DNA from: Corbicula japonica
Taxonomy: Eukaryota; Mollusca; Bivalvia; Venerida; Cyrenidae
Assembly (NCBI GenBank): GCA_038501625.1
Contig: JAZAYU010000079.1
Coordinates: 248,001-312,000 of the forward strand
Direction of reading: 5' to 3'
DNA length: 64,000 nucleotides
The notes beneath the pieces are model-generated. The model had not been told where the DNA came from and ran no database searches. It saw only the letters and a list, made by a program, of their open reading frames with translations. This document shows positions 1 to 12,700 of this stretch, in pieces (the stretch's first letter is position 1; every line of letters begins with the position of its first letter). The translations under genes were made by a program, and so were the position numbers.

Positions 1-876
1 AAGTGTGTTCGAACATTTTTCAATTCTGTTACTGGGTACTTTCACGACCCAAAATTCAGAGTTTAAATCAAAACCAAGAAAAGGCAAATTTTGCGTGGGT
101 ATCCAAATGCTTTTTTCTTGTTTTGGGATAAAACCAGAACAGATCAAATCCTCTTTAATTTCTTTACCTATTTTACCTATTCGTAAAGTGTTGTCAAAAT
201 CACTACAGTGGCAAACCCGTCATCGAGAAAGCATAAAGCTCTTTTGCCTTCGCCCCTCCAGTTTGCTATCAATCGGCGAAAAACTTTGCTAAATACGAAA
301 GCACTGGATGATAAACCAAATGGCAAGACTAGAAACCTGTAATATTTTGTTGTACCTCGTTCGTCTGGTCAAGCAAACCCTAGAAACTTGGTGTGCTGTG
401 GAAAAATGTCTACGAAATGACAAGCTGAGTGAATATAAAATTTTATCATCCAAAACCCCTTTTCTAAAAAAAATTAGAGCTACTTTGATATCGTCGTATT
501 TGAAATACTGCTTCCACAAATGTTTGTTAACTGCTCTAAGATCTAGAGTTAAACGTTTCTTCTCACTAGAACGAAAAGAAACGGTTAAAGGATTTACTTT
601 GAAAGGTATTTCGTCACAAACTTCGACCAATTTTTTATCTATTAAGTCTTGATTTGCTTTACTCACAAAATCTTTGTTTTCTAAAGCGGATTTGTTGTTT
701 TGGAAGAAGCATGATTGAGGCGTAGAATAAAAAGGGATTTTGTATCCGTTGGCAATAATATCAATTACAAAATTATTCGCATGTATGGATTTCCAAAAAT
801 CTAAATTTTGCCTCAAGCGGCCCCTAACAATAATGTCTTTCTTTCCAGACTCATATTCATAATAATCATCTGTCAA
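1..876 (-). pseudogene. Decayed DIRS-type reverse transcriptase, cut by the window edge
   Basis: Read on the minus strand, this is the reverse transcriptase of a DIRS-like retrotransposon, an order that replicates through RNA and integrates with a tyrosine recombinase. The N-terminal part (876 to about 440) is open and shows GRLRQNLDFW, NGYKIPFYSTP, VNPLTVSFRSSEKKRLTLDL and NKHLWKQ. The frame then shifts near 440 (HFVDIFPQHTKFLGF), meets a TGA where a Trp would be expected, and shifts again near 290. After that come VLPFGLSSSAFVFSKVF and the catalytic LDDGF box at about 216-230. A further frame change gives IKEDLICSGFIPKQEKSIW and LPFLGFDLNSEFW. There are at least three frame breaks and one stop, so it is dead. 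RNase H and recombinase would lie to the left of the window. The family call is from recognised motifs, not from a search. Confidence 0.85.
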
Positions 877-921
877 AAAAGAAAGTTCTTGTTTATAAGT
901 AAAGCTACCAACGTTATCGAA

Positions 922-1660
922 TTAATACTCATCTTCCAATTCCAAGGGCGACAACTGTTCATTTCCTGGAGGGTTAAATTCCCGATTTGGAATCAAAGAC
1001 GTCTGCGCCGGAAGTGAAGGGGCATTGTCTTCGGTAATGATCGAAGGACCCGCACTAGAAGCATGAACCGCGGACTCCTGATCGTGTTGGCTGGTAGGGT
1101 TGGCCTCGAAAAAACGCAATGTCTTTTGGCTGGTAGACTGGAAAAGGAGCGGTATCTGCACATTGGTACCGAAACGAATCGAGCAGAGCGCCAGAAGTAG
1201 CACTAGCAGTAGGTGCCTTACGTGGTAAACGCTTGACTGCTTTCGATTTACGTCGTTTAAGTGCCTGATTTTCTGCTATCCGTATCATTTTTTGCCATTG
1301 AGCTATCTTTTCGTGTGCTTCAGAAACAAGCTCACTGCCGTACTTTGGTTTGTTATTTTTCAATGCCCAGTAAAGTTGCTTTAGAATTTCCTGAACTTCA
1401 CAGTTAAAATTGTACTTAATTTAATTTTGTTACCCTTCTTTTTCCAGTCGAAATCCAGTCGAAGTCCGACTTCAGTTTTTTAACTTCGTTTCCAACCGAA
1501 AAACTGTTTCCACGGACTTCTTCTCGCTAAGAATTTACATCGTCGTTGTGTTTTTGCAGCTGCAAAGCGATATTGTGTAATTGCTGCTCAATTGAAATGT
1601 TTGTTGAAGTGTTGAAAATTTCGTCCGTCATTGTCGGCTGTCCAAGCGCTGAATGACCAC
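922..1660 (-). pseudogene. DIRS ORF1-like (gag-like) remnant upstream of the RT
   Basis: Overlapping minus-strand frames directly upstream of the DIRS reverse transcriptase read as a basic, hydrophilic protein: EILKQLYWALKNNKPKYGSE, then a helix ending NQALKRRKSKAVKRLPRKAP, then PKDIAFFRGQPYQPTRSG. Further upstream (about 1,430-1,530) is a decayed EVKKLKSDFDW-like coiled segment with stops. Position and composition fit the first ORF of DIRS elements. At least one frameshift (near 1,060-1,200) separates the parts. The 5' boundary is not clear. Confidence 0.6.
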
Positions 1661-2545
1661 GCGGTTATAAAATCCCGAAAAGCCCGTGCGCAAAAAGAGC
1701 CCTTTAGCAATCCACAGGGGGAATTAATTTTCTTCTAATTCACTACGTTTAAACGCAGAAAATTATATATCTCTTTTACTTAGGCGTAGGCAATTGGGTT
1801 GCAGGGTCGGCGACCGCCGCCAATATTTCGAACATCCGCGGTTATATTTTAGCTTCGCCGCTCCAGTATTTTTTTTATGTCTCCTTAAGTTTTGGGTACA
1901 AGTAAGACAGGCATCGATACGCTCAACAAGCATTGGGATTTATGACTGAAGATGACCAAAGGATGTTAACTGTACATTATGATTGCACGTACAGTGCCCA
2001 GGTATTAACAATAATGATTTTGTTTGTTGTATTAATATTGTCTGATGTCAATTAGAAGGATAACATGTCACTTAAATTTAGTTGTCTCATATTTACAAAT
2101 ACTTCGCGTTGAAATATCATTCTTAATCCATAATTAGATGTGTATTTTCGAAGCCCCGGGCTGCGAGCGTTTAAACCTAGTTGGTTTGATGACAACAGGT
2201 ACCCATGCTTTCATTATCGTATTTTAATTATATGTCTGTGTAATGCTTCCAAAAAATCTGAAGGAAAAAATACTTGATATTTTGTTCTATAATAAACAAA
2301 ACTAGTATCTATTCTATTCGTGCATCTCTTTTTTTCATCATTTAAAGTTTCACTAATTAAATTTATGTTACATTTTTTTACGAAACATTTTCAAAAGGAA
2401 GATAGATGAAGAAAGTTTGATTGCCTTTTTCAGTGTTTGCTTTATTGAGCTTGATTTTTGGGGGTAATTTGGGTATTTTTTGTTGACAATAGCTGGCAAC
2501 TGGTTCTAAGTTTATTATCTATAGGCCTATTAAACATGTACTTCT
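1661..2545. other. No gene seen; unassigned AT-rich DNA
   Basis: No long reading frame and no clear repeat boundary was found. A GC-richer piece at 1,790-1,860 (gcgaccgccgccaatatttc and surroundings) weakly resembles pieces at 12,780-12,850 and 13,262-13,310, possibly a short old transposon remnant. The left part may include the 5' leader of the DIRS element. Confidence 0.4.
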
Positions 2546-3130
2546 ACAGTTGATCATTATGCTTACCTCTTTGATTGCACGACGGTGGCAGGGGTTTAAG
2601 AGTTTATGAAGGTTAATGGGGAAATCTTTTCTTAAAAGAACCTAGAAGCTCGATTTGTTTCTTTTATCCCTGTCATCGTGTTCTTGCTGATTTTACTCCA
2701 GATGCTCTGGTCTCGGAAAGATCATTGAGTACCCGCCCTTTGGCTTTGCAATGCTATTAGCTTCTTATGTTTTTATGTTTGTATGCTTTTGCATACAACA
2801 TTGTTGAGCTGATGGGTGGGTTGGAGTTATTTCACCAAGACAATTTGTACTTGTCTTGTGATACGAGAACCTGTTGGGGCAAGTGTGAGGTTGGTGCACC
2901 CTAGAACCTGGTTTAAACCCCCAGTGGCAATTTGATTTGCCACTGACCGTTCCAAGGCGGTAACCCCTCGGGTTCTCATGTTTGTTTTTTGTTAGTGGCG
3001 TCCTTTTTGAAACTGATTATTTTATTAACCATGCTCTCTCCCCCTCTCTTCTTCTTGACTGTGTGGGGAGGCTGTTGTTTTCTGAATGTGGCAATTCCTG
3101 ATATGCATATTTCACCTTTTTTTAAATGAT
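2546..3130 (+). mobile_element. P element, 3' end (end of RT frame plus 3' UTR)
   Basis: Plus-strand 5'-truncated copy of the P retroelement. It begins in the last RT codons (ttgatcattatgcttac..., encoding the VDHYAYLFGCTT-like end), continues with the 3' UTR block (cctagaagctcgatttgttt, ctgatgggtgggttggagtt, ggttctcatgtttg) and ends at the conserved terminus tgatatgcatatttca. It is colinear with the reverse complement of 27,381-27,990. Confidence 0.85.
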
Positions 3131-3635
3131 TTTTAACTTGTCTTCTAGATGTGGCCATCCCTGCTAGGCATTTGTTGTTAATTTTAGATTCATTAGGATA
3201 TTTCTAAATAAGAAGCGAGCAACATAGACCCTGATCAGGCTGCATTTATGTGCCAGCTGATCCGCATCTACACGGTCCGTGGGATATAACGTTATATGGC
3301 CATGTGATGTTATCTGAATAAGCTCGTTGGAGCCATAAACACGTGTATGAATTCAGATACAAGTGTATGATAAATTCTCCTAAACACTTTTTATGGGGGA
3401 ATGGCCACGTTTTTATTTACACTCTTTTATAATTTAAAGGAAAATTGACAATATCGTCTATAATAACTTAGTTGTGGTACGTAAAATATAAAAAAGCACG
3501 CGATGGCAGCCGTTTTACAAATGCGTGAAACCAGAATATTTTATATAAAAAAGACAGATGATAATAGGTTCCGCCATAACAATTATTGGCTTATTGGTTT
3601 GAATAATTAAAAAGTTTAAACACATATCAGGAAAA
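3131..3635. other. No gene seen
   Basis: AT-rich DNA without a recognisable coding frame, repeat end or RNA gene. Confidence 0.4.
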
Positions 3636-3639
3636 GGCA

Positions 3640-3850
3640 GATTCAGAAAACAGACTCCTTCCACCGCCAACAGGAAAATCAAGAATCAGAAAATACAGCC
3701 TCCTACTACAGCAAACAGGAAAATACTGATCCAGAAAATACAGCCTCTTGCTAAAGCCATCGGAAAAGTCAGATTCAGAAAATACAGACCCCTACTACAG
3801 CCGGAATCAGAAAATGTAGCTTCCTTCAACAGGCAAAAGAAAACGAACAA
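3640..3850 (+). repeat. Degenerate ~50-bp tandem repeat, 4-5 units
   Basis: Successive units carry gattcagaaaatacagcctc followed by ctactacagccaacagg-like sequence, with substitutions and small indels. The core attcagaaaa..acagcctcc resembles the complement of the P-element terminus, so the array may have grown from a P end (inference). Confidence 0.7.
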
Positions 3851-3889
3851 GCTGTAAATTGTTGATTTGGATGTATATATATGTACGGC

Positions 3890-4640
3890 ACTCCTGGCTA
3901 GGCGATGTCGCCGTGTCTGGCGCTTGGATCTGTTCCTTTATGTCTTACGCAGGCTGTCAACACTTTCCATGGTTGTTTGTGCCGTGTGGCGGCTGTAAAA
4001 AGTCTCCCCGTACATTCGATCAGTGCTGTTATCAGTAACGTCCTTTGAAGGTCGTCGAGCACGACATTTATATACCATGTTTATAGTACTTCTAAATTTA
4101 CTTTTTGTTTTTAACATTTCGGCCAGTTTAAAGATGGGTGGTTTCAGTATCCCAGCCAATTTGAATTTGGATATTGTTCAATCACCCCCAATGATATACT
4201 TCCTGTCTTTTAAATTTTGCCTTTGGCGTTGTCTGTGATATGCAGGATTTTTATTCTAAGATCCCCTTTCAAAATTTTATTCTGTTTAGTTCCGCTCATT
4301 GTTTTCTCGTTTAGGGCAAACACATTCTTTTATCTGGGGACCATACGCTGCTGAACATGGAATGGTATTAATCTGAAAATACCGCATTGAAGGTTCCGTG
4401 TTCACCGCCTTATGCATACCATCGTTTGGGATGGATCAAAATGGTACTGTTTATTAGTGTAAATATTGAGTTGCGCTCAACCCGGGACTAGGCGGCGTGG
4501 GCAGTAATAAGCATTTCCATTACTGCCCATTACCAGGCTCAATCAAACCGAGCCTGCAATATTTTCATATTTGTCGTTGTCGAGGATCTTCAAAGTTCCC
4601 TTTTCAACTATTTTAATATTATGTTTACTTTCACTTTTGC
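3890..4640 (+). repeat. R repeat unit (~650 bp), plus orientation, with SINE body segment
   Basis: One full unit of the R repeat. It holds a SINE-like body (tgtggcggctgtaaaaagtc, 3,985-4,070), then ggtttcagtatcccagccaa, the gatatgcaggatttttattc block, gaccatacgctgctgaacat, ttgagttgcgctcaacccgg and aggctcaatcaaaccgagcc. It is colinear with the complement of 26,571-27,216. Short frames on both strands do not look like a gene. Confidence 0.8.
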
Positions 4641-5265
4641 GATTTTGTAGGCGACAATCTGATTGGTTCAAAGAGTTAGTGATAAAAGCACGTTTTAGTT
4701 ACTCGTTGTCAGATCCTGATAGCCTAGCGGTTTTCGGGAGATGATTTTAATCAGATTGCTTGCTTTTTTGAATTGTTTGCTTTGTTAAGCTTGAGTTCAT
4801 TAAGATATATTTTGTTGACCCAAGTTTGAATATGGTTTTATCTATATTTAACAAATCATCAATATATCTAATTTTGATTTCACGCCATTTTGATGTTCAT
4901 TCGAAAGAGATAACACAGAGTCCCTTTCATAGCACTATAAAATTAGATCAGAAACAAGGGGTGCAAAATAAATACCCATAGCCATTCATGAAATGTATTT
5001 TTACTTTGATGTGCATTTTAGTCAACAAAATATGAAGTAGGTACTTTATCTTGTCTTGGTTCATAAGATATTATAAAGTTGTAATTTGAAGTGTGCAGTA
5101 ACAATATTACTCACTGATGAAGAAGTCAGTGTATAAGATTTAGTAACATTAAGCTCTTCACCTTAAAAATTGATAAAGTGCGCTTGTAATGCACAGAGCT
5201 TTTGAGTTTTTAGAGATGGTTACTATAATAGTTATTCTTTTTTCTTAATGAAATTGCTTAATTTA
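4641..5265. other. No gene seen; weak P-like remnants possible
   Basis: A stretch near 4,740-4,930 (gattgcttgcttttttgaattgtttgctttgttaagc region and gatgttcattcgaaagagat) faintly resembles the complement of the P RT region at 28,440-28,640, suggesting a very old P copy. No open frame is left. Confidence 0.35.
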
Positions 5266-5630
5266 TAAACCCATTATTTCTCTCTTTTTCTCTCTTCTAT
5301 TTGGCTGAGTGGGGAAGCTGTGTTTTCTGGGTGTGGCAATTCCGGATATGCATGTTTTACCTTTTTATGGACTTGATAAGACCTTTACGAGTCTCAATTT
5401 TTTTAATGGATTATATATAGATTTATTAGTGGCAAATTGTTTTGCTACTGCTCGTTTCAAGGCGGTACCCCCAAAATTTCTCCTTTTTGTAACTTGTTTG
5501 TGGTTTCTTAAAAATTAATCTTTTTATAAACTCAGGTTCCCTTTCCTCTACTTTTTTGTTGCGTGGGGGTGGTGTTTTCTGAATGTGGCGATTCCTGATA
5601 TTCATTTTTATTACCGTTGTATGTAAATAA
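5266..5630 (+). mobile_element. Two P-element 3' ends in tandem
   Basis: The terminal block of P (ctctctttttctctcttct ... ggaagctgtgttttctgggt ... gatatgcatgttttac) occurs at 5,275-5,365. A second, longer 3' end follows in the same orientation at 5,432-5,625 (ggcaaattgttttgc ... gtggcgattcctgatattca). Head-to-tail partial copies of this kind are common for Penelope-like elements. Confidence 0.8.
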
Positions 5631-6885
5631 AAATAATCAAAATAACTGAAAAATCAAACTTTAGGATGTTTATCTCAGTGTAGCCCAACTAATTGTGCGC
5701 AACAAGGGCTTTTCTATATATACGATGTCCGCCTTTCGCGCACAACCCAGTTAGAATTCAAATCAATGCGGAAAATTTTCCTTCTCTGTCTATATGCCAG
5801 CGACAAGAATCCGAATAGCAACTTTTGACGGCTTCAAATAGTTTTTAAACCTTATATATCTTAAACAAATTACATACCTGAAAAAGCTTATTCCAAATAG
5901 AATCAATATATGTCATACTTTTTGAGAAACGTGTTCGTTATTATTAAAAAACAACAACAAGAAACAACGTATAAACATCCACACATGTTAACAGTATTTA
6001 TATTACACCGCTAAAAGTCTACCTGACTGTAGTATTTATTTATTAAAGGGACGCTTTCATTGGTTATCACATTAAAATCAACATGTAAACAGCATAAACA
6101 ATAGTAAGTTTAAAAGTTTTATTTATGGAATATTTTTTAATTTTATTTATACTTTAGAAAAGATGAACATAGCAGTATTGAAATTTTCAAGTGGCAGTGA
6201 AGAAATGGGAATTGAAGGCAGTGCGATTTGAGACGTAAAGGACAGACGTCTATTAAAAGTCAGTTTGTAAAATGGGTCTGTACTTTGATTCGAATTATTG
6301 AGAATAATGTCAGTGGGGACGAGAATTTTGTGTAAGTGTAAAAATAGGTCAATTTTGCGAATTGTGATAGAGAATCTAATAAAGAGGGCGATGTTGCGAA
6401 TTGTGATAATAAACCTAATATAATAAAGAGCACATATGAATAGCGAGTTTTCACTGTCTTCTAATATAGCATCAATGAGAATGTTGCAGGTGTAATGCTT
6501 GCAAAAACTTTGCGCGGCTGGAGATTTCTGAGTATTATAACCTCATTATATAGTTGAACGTTCGGACAATGCTACGTTATTACAAACACTAACCGCGGAC
6601 GAAAAATCATCCTTGAATGGGTATTGCACAAACTTTGACAAAGGTTTCTTAGAAAGTTAATTTATTTCCAAAAGAAAAATAAGACTTTTATTACACTGTT
6701 CTAAATAATATGTGACATACACCTTGAATAGGACAAAGCCAAGTGAATTTTACACTTAAACATTTGCATCCGTTGACATTACTCTGAAGATCAACTAAAC
6801 AAAAGAACAAGTGCAAAAACTGATCAACATACCTGCCGAATACAAAATGTTGTGAAGATAATACTGAAACGAACTTTAAAGAATT
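5631..6885. other. No gene seen
   Basis: AT-rich sequence with only short random frames. No repeat from the rest of the window was recognised here. It lies downstream of the gene B 3' end. Confidence 0.4.
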
Positions 6886-8129
6886 AAAAAAAATCACTTC
6901 ATGTCTACTTTCGGTCTCAAGGGCATAACATTTTGCTGTATGTTTTAATTAATCATTGCCTGCATATTTCAAGGGAATAAATATAATGTCCCTAGTCCGT
7001 ACTTAAGTTTTGATGCTAAAGTTTAATAAAAGAATGCTTTTTTACATAACACAAACACATAGAATGGAAATACTGTTTGCTTCAGAACTCGGGAACCGCT
7101 GTTCAGAACGTCACAGAAAAACGATACAGATATTTTGTACACACTTGTCAACAATATGTTGCTGTCTTCTGTCAAAATAGTGTAAGGATTTAAAATAAAA
7201 AAACAAAAAAAATAATCCCTTTGGTTTGTGGCGATATTGTGTATGAGGTGATCTTTCTGGCCGAATCATGCACACACGATTTCTTCAAACCTTTCTTCTT
7301 CATTTTAGTTGAAAAATGCTCCCATAGAATCCAAATTTTAAGAAGTATTTGAAATAAAATCAACTGGTCGTGATGCAAGAGCGACATTATCTACCTGCAT
7401 TTTTATTACAAAAGTATGTTTAGCATATGACGTGCACGTTTTAACTACTACACCAGGCAACAAGCAATCTCCTTCGCAGAGTTGTCGTTCCTTACACTCA
7501 CTTTACATCTCTGCGAAAGGCTCAATGTCAAGATTTTTTTTTATCAAACTCGACAGCCTTATTTTATACATTCATAAATTATTAATTTGAAAGCTTGAGG
7601 TAAAACAAATGACTGAAATCTTCATTATCTTTCATTAAAACCGAAGAAACCAAAGCTATTTTAAATGTTATTGGTGAACTATTTCTTTGAGTTAAAGTAA
7701 AAGTAGTTGAAAGTAGTCCCAGCCTATAACATAGGTGAATGTAATGAGCCGATAGTGTAAGACAGTGAGCAACAAGTATTATCAAAATTCCATAAAACAT
7801 AATATACATGTACAAGACAAGAATAAAACTTTGATAAGATGTGTCAGATTAATACCACCATCATTCACACACACATTGTCCCTCCGCCGTATTCATATTG
7901 TCATCACTGATCACTTTATAGATTCCTGGTGTTTTGTTTTGTTTACCCGGTATTACAACAGGTAGGTTTGTGCTACTGGTGGTACTGAACGCTTCAAAAA
8001 TGGTTGACATGACATGTTCGTGGCAGATAGAACGCTTCAATAACATCAAATGCGCTATTCGACAAAATTTGACAGGATACTTGTATTTAACTTAAACAAA
8101 CATTGTTAAAATGTACAAAAAATAAAATG

Positions 8130-8135
8130 TTTATT
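8130..8135 (-). promoter_or_regulatory. Polyadenylation signal AATAAA of gene B
   Basis: AATAAA on the minus strand lies 21 bases after the stop codon of the terminal exon. The homologous position behind gene A (50,227-50,232) reads AATACA. Confidence 0.5.
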
Positions 8136-8156
8136 TCATTTATGCGAATTATTTTT

Positions 8157-8378
8157 TTAAGTAAGACGAGAGACGCGTTTAAGAGCAGCATTTTCAGCCT
8201 TTAAGTTGGCGTTTTCTTCTTTTAAACTTAGAACTTCCTGCTGATTACTCAATTTTTCTGATTTGCCAGAAACCTCGATTTTAGATTCATCCAGAAACTT
8301 GGGACGTACTTTTTTTGTCGCATTAGGTGTTGACGACGGCTTTTTGTTTCCTTGTACAGAGTCCGACTGTGTCATTTT
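8157..8378 (-). CDS. Gene B terminal exon (B6): MTQSDS leucine-zipper-like C-terminus
   Basis: The exon starts after a typical acceptor (ttgttgtcaattccag) in phase 0 and reads K-MTQSDSVQGNKKPSSTPNA..., a Ser/Lys-rich linker, RPKFLDESKIEV, and a heptad-like tail (LSNQQEVLSLKEENANLKAE). The stop is at 8,157. The paralogous exon at 50,236-50,472 differs by scattered substitutions. Relative to it, this copy has a 1-bp deletion near the end that swaps LLSSYLQKEF for RVSRLT and ends the protein earlier. The conserved frame, acceptor and nearby AATAAA mark a real last exon. Function is unknown; a coiled coil for dimerisation is likely (inference). Confidence 0.75.
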   Translation of the reverse strand, partial: KMTQSDSVQGNKKPSSTPNATKKVRPKFLDESKIEVSGKSEKLSNQQEVLSLKEENANLKAENAALKRVSRLT

Positions 8379-9617
8379 CTGGAATTGACAACAAAAATGT
8401 CAAATAATTTATGTATATACTTAAAGAATTTAGAAACACAACTTCCTAAAACACGAAATATATTTCGTGTTTAAAGATGTTGGGATTCTAATTTCTTTGA
8501 GTACAAGCTATAAGTATAAGTATAAGCTCCTTTAACAAATAACGAATATAAATTATTTTTCAGAAAAACAATAAAAACTTTAGCACACTTTTTTAATCTC
8601 CCCTTGTTTAGATGCATTTCTTGTTGCATTTCTTGTTGCATTTCTTGTTGATCAGGAAAAGTAATAGATCTGAACATTATTTCTTGATGTAAGACATAAA
8701 CTTTTAGTAAAAAAGATACGAACAAGTTCCTACAGACAAGCCAACTCACATCCATATATGTAACAACAGTCAATAAGACCTTGTGCTCCAAATAGACCTA
8801 CCCGTTGGAAAATTGTGAAGGGTATGATTTCCTGAAAGCCTATCAAATTCAACGCATTTTGAAATGAGCGACGTTTTCCGGCAGGGGAAAAATAAATAGT
8901 TTAGCTATTGAAACATTAAAAATAATAATAGATTTATAATTTCGTATCCCATCTGCGCGTACTCGAGCATGATCATTACTCGCACTGGTTTTTCATAAAA
9001 GTGATACAACTGATATTTTATACGGTAATTCATGGGAATTTCTGTTTTAATCAAATTGTTTTCGACGTTACGTCAAAATAATTTTAACGTACGTTAATGG
9101 CGGGAAATCAGTGCAAATAACGGGATTGACTTATTCTGACGTCACGTCAATGAGTCGAAAATGTGTATAAACAACTGCTATGGGATGAAATTGTTTTAAT
9201 AAGTAAATAAACAGAAAGAAAATTGACTATAATATGGACTTCCAAAATTGGCCCAGATTGGCCCGTCGGCACTGAACGTAGTTTATAAGATTGGCCCAGA
9301 TTGGCCATTCGGCACAGAAGTGGTTAACCCTTTCGCTGCCGTAACGTTATTAAAAGATGCCAAACGTTATTTATGACTGTTCATAAAATCACAAATATTT
9401 AATCCCAACGTTTCAGGGGGATAAACCCCCCTTCTTCAAGGGGCTTTTACAAAGAAACGCTAAATGTTTACATATTGTAACTTTCTAAATGCAACTTCAG
9501 CGACGTTATACATTAATGACGTCACTGACGTCATACATTTTGGCATCAAAATTAAACACATGTAATATTATATAAGTGGAGGCTATTAGTCACACAAATT
9601 ACATATCTATATATAAA

Positions 9618-9652
<35 letters not shown>

Positions 9653-9653
9653 C

Positions 9654-9733
<80 letters not shown>

Positions 9734-12700
9734 TAATAATAAAAAACAATAATAATAATAATTATTATTATTATCATCACCATCATCATCATATTAATCA
9801 TTATACTAATAATAATAATATATAGGTGTATATATATTAACAATTATAACAGTAATGATAATAATAACAATAATTATATTAATAATAATAATAACAATAA
9901 TAATAATAAAATAATCTTAATTTCGATATAGTGAACAAACCTCGGATAAATGAGTGAGAGCACGAGTGAGTGAGTAAGTGAGTGGTTGAGTGTGTGAGTG
10001 AGTGAGTGCGTGAGTGTGTGGGTGGTTGAGTGTGTGGGTGAGTGAGTAAGTAGTGAGTAAGTAGTGAGTGAATGAGTGAGTGAGTGAGTGCATGTTAAGT
10101 TACTTGAGTGCAGGCTTATAAATAGTTGTATATCATTAGAAATCCTCATATTTCTAGAATCACATAAATAAACATTGTTTATAAATGTAAGTATTAGTAC
10201 AGTCCTTTAAATGATCAATTGAGTCTTTTTCTGGAAGTTATTTATGACGTCGCAGCTATAATACGACGACGATTATTTTTCGCGCGTTAAACGTTAATTG
10301 ATTACTTGTTCTTTTTGTCACTGTACTAATTCGACTACAGGCATTAAAAATGAAGTGGTTTGCTTTTTGGCGCCTATTAATTTTCAAGTTTCAGCGATCA
10401 GTTGCTGAATGTCAGAACGAGCAATCGAACCTCGTCAAGCATATAAAATCTTAAAGTCTTAGAATCTAAATATGTTAACTTATACACACAATTAACACGT
10501 ACTTACAAAAAGTCATTTGAAACAAATATTCCAACAATTTTAGCCCGTTCATGTAAAATGTTTTCTTTATAAAAAGGAAGGTGTGCGCCATCTTGAAAAT
10601 GCTGTTCGAGGACATATTAGCAGAAGCATATAAAGCAATGACTTGGGTGTCGGACCATAATATTTGGCGTTGTTATTTATTTGAAGAAATTAGATATCCT
10701 TTTATCATGCTCGGTTTGGTAACAGTGTACGTCGAAAATCTGAGTACCTATTCCAAAAGGCGTGTGACAATGCGGAAAGGTAAACACTTCTTTTTATAGA
10801 CACTTTTTCAAACGTAAAGTTCTCGCATTTAATACACAAATTTTGAGTACTCTAAGTAGTATACGCTGGGTCTGGAGAAAAATACTCTTAAAAACAAAAA
10901 TCTGAAAAATTTAGAACATGATTTTAGAGGGAAAAGCAATAAAATCATTGAAAAGAAAAACGAGCTCGACCTTGCTTCAATTCTCAACTTTTTTCGGGTC
11001 ATCGTAACGATGCAATGTTCATACTAACGCTTTACACTCAATAAAAGAAAATTTTAAGTCTGTCTTACAACAACAAGGGTGCTATCTAATACTTAAACTA
11101 TCGACGGAGATCTAAATATATAGAATGAAGTATTTACCTTCCCGTGTTCTCACACGCCGCCATCATGAAAAGGTTCTCTGAGGAACACTATTATCGTACA
11201 GTGCCTCATAATTTCACCAAAACACAGGTCTTCAAGTATATTTGTTTTATTTTTTTCTATTAATTGCTTAATTTATGAACATATGATGATGGTGAAGAAG
11301 AAGAAGAAGAAGGAGAAGAAGAAGAAGAAGATGATGATACAAAGTTTTTCTAGAGTGGTTTGTGGCGTGCTCTCCCGAAATTTATTTTCGATGGGTGCAA
11401 TTGGGCATATTAATGTATTTGGGGTGTGTTTTTTTCATAATTATATTCCATGCTTTAGGTACTTCATGCTAATAGACCAAATAATTCAGAAATTATGTAT
11501 CAAAACAACATACTGTATTATTTTGGTTACATGTATGTATATTTTTATATGATAAACATACTTTTGGGCATGATAGTATTTCTAAATTTCGCTAGAAATA
11601 ATGATGTTATGTTCATTAATAAATTAAATTATTCTGACATATTTTCGCTGTGAATAGTGAAAGAAACTGCCATAAATTTTGTTTTAACCATATCGAGGGG
11701 TCAGTGCAAGACTATTGTAACTCCTTCTTTATTTCAATGTAGTTACAATAGTCTTGCACTGACCCCTCGATATACTCTATATAAATGGATTTAATCGCGT
11801 GTGAGACCAGTGAAGATCCTGAGTCTGCACACCCGCGTCGCCTGATCTGGACTTGCGCTGTTCGCTTTGTGTTCAGAAATAATTTAATGTATTTAAAAGC
11901 GAACAGTGTATATAGATTATAATCAAGCTGAATATCCGTAGAGTTTGATAACGGAATGTGCCGGCTGATCTGGATCTCGTTTAAACATATGCCTTTTTAT
12001 ATTATTAAAAACACAATTTATGTATACAATAGGACTGGGCGACAAATGCACACAACACGTTGATAACGGTCCTTACCATAAGGTATTTTTAATATCATAA
12101 GAAAGGCTTAACAATATTTCGATTTCAATCTAAAATCAAAAATTCACTTGAATATGCAACCGGTGATGGACAGTGGACGAATATTTACTAATTACTTACT
12201 TATTATCTAACGCGCGTTATAAAATCTTTTTTTTTCATCTTTAATATACAGTAACTTATGAACACATTTTAAGATATATATGAATATTATCTGATTCTGT
12301 AAGAGAATCATTACCTAATAGTAATTAAAAAATTAAATACACTTATATTTATATCATAGTTACGTTAAGAATCAAAAAGTAAGATTCTACATTGATATTG
12401 GGACAATTAAAGAAGAAATGAGAATCTAAGTTTCAGTTGCAACACTGTTCGAGATAATAGCCTAAGCCGATGGAGAAAAGGGTTTATTTTGTTACATTGA
12501 TCAAATTGATAGATTTTATTTAAAACATGCAATATTGATAACTCGGCTTTATGACGTAAGCTTCAAATGTCGAAAAAGCTAGTCTAGTTCCCGACTCCCT
12601 ATAATAGTTTGCGTAGCTATCAAGGAGCAAAGAGCCACCCCAGTTGTCAGTTTGTTACAGCGCACATGCTTATAGGGCACATCGATCTAAAAAAACAGCA

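Larger units (their letters stand above)
6886..8575 (-). repeat. Paralogous genomic segment: gene B 3' end and flank (pairs with 48,890-50,780)
   Basis: The segment is colinear with 48,890-50,780: gggcataacattttgctgta, gaacgtcacagaaaaacgat, gtggcgatattgtgtatgag, gcgacattatctacctgcat, cattgtccctccgccgtatt, then the terminal exon and its intron up to tttaacaaataacgaatata. The homology covers non-coding flank as well as the exon, so it is a genomic duplication, not a retrocopy. Copy 2 has gained a P 3' end (50,593-50,738) that is absent here. Confidence 0.85.

Noticed and set aside
4023..4238. Plus-strand hydrophobic frame in R
   Set aside because: Not open in other R copies; opposite strand of the other shared R frame; no gene context.
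9552..9843. Poly-Ile and poly-Tyr frames
   Set aside because: Translations of an (AAT)n microsatellite.
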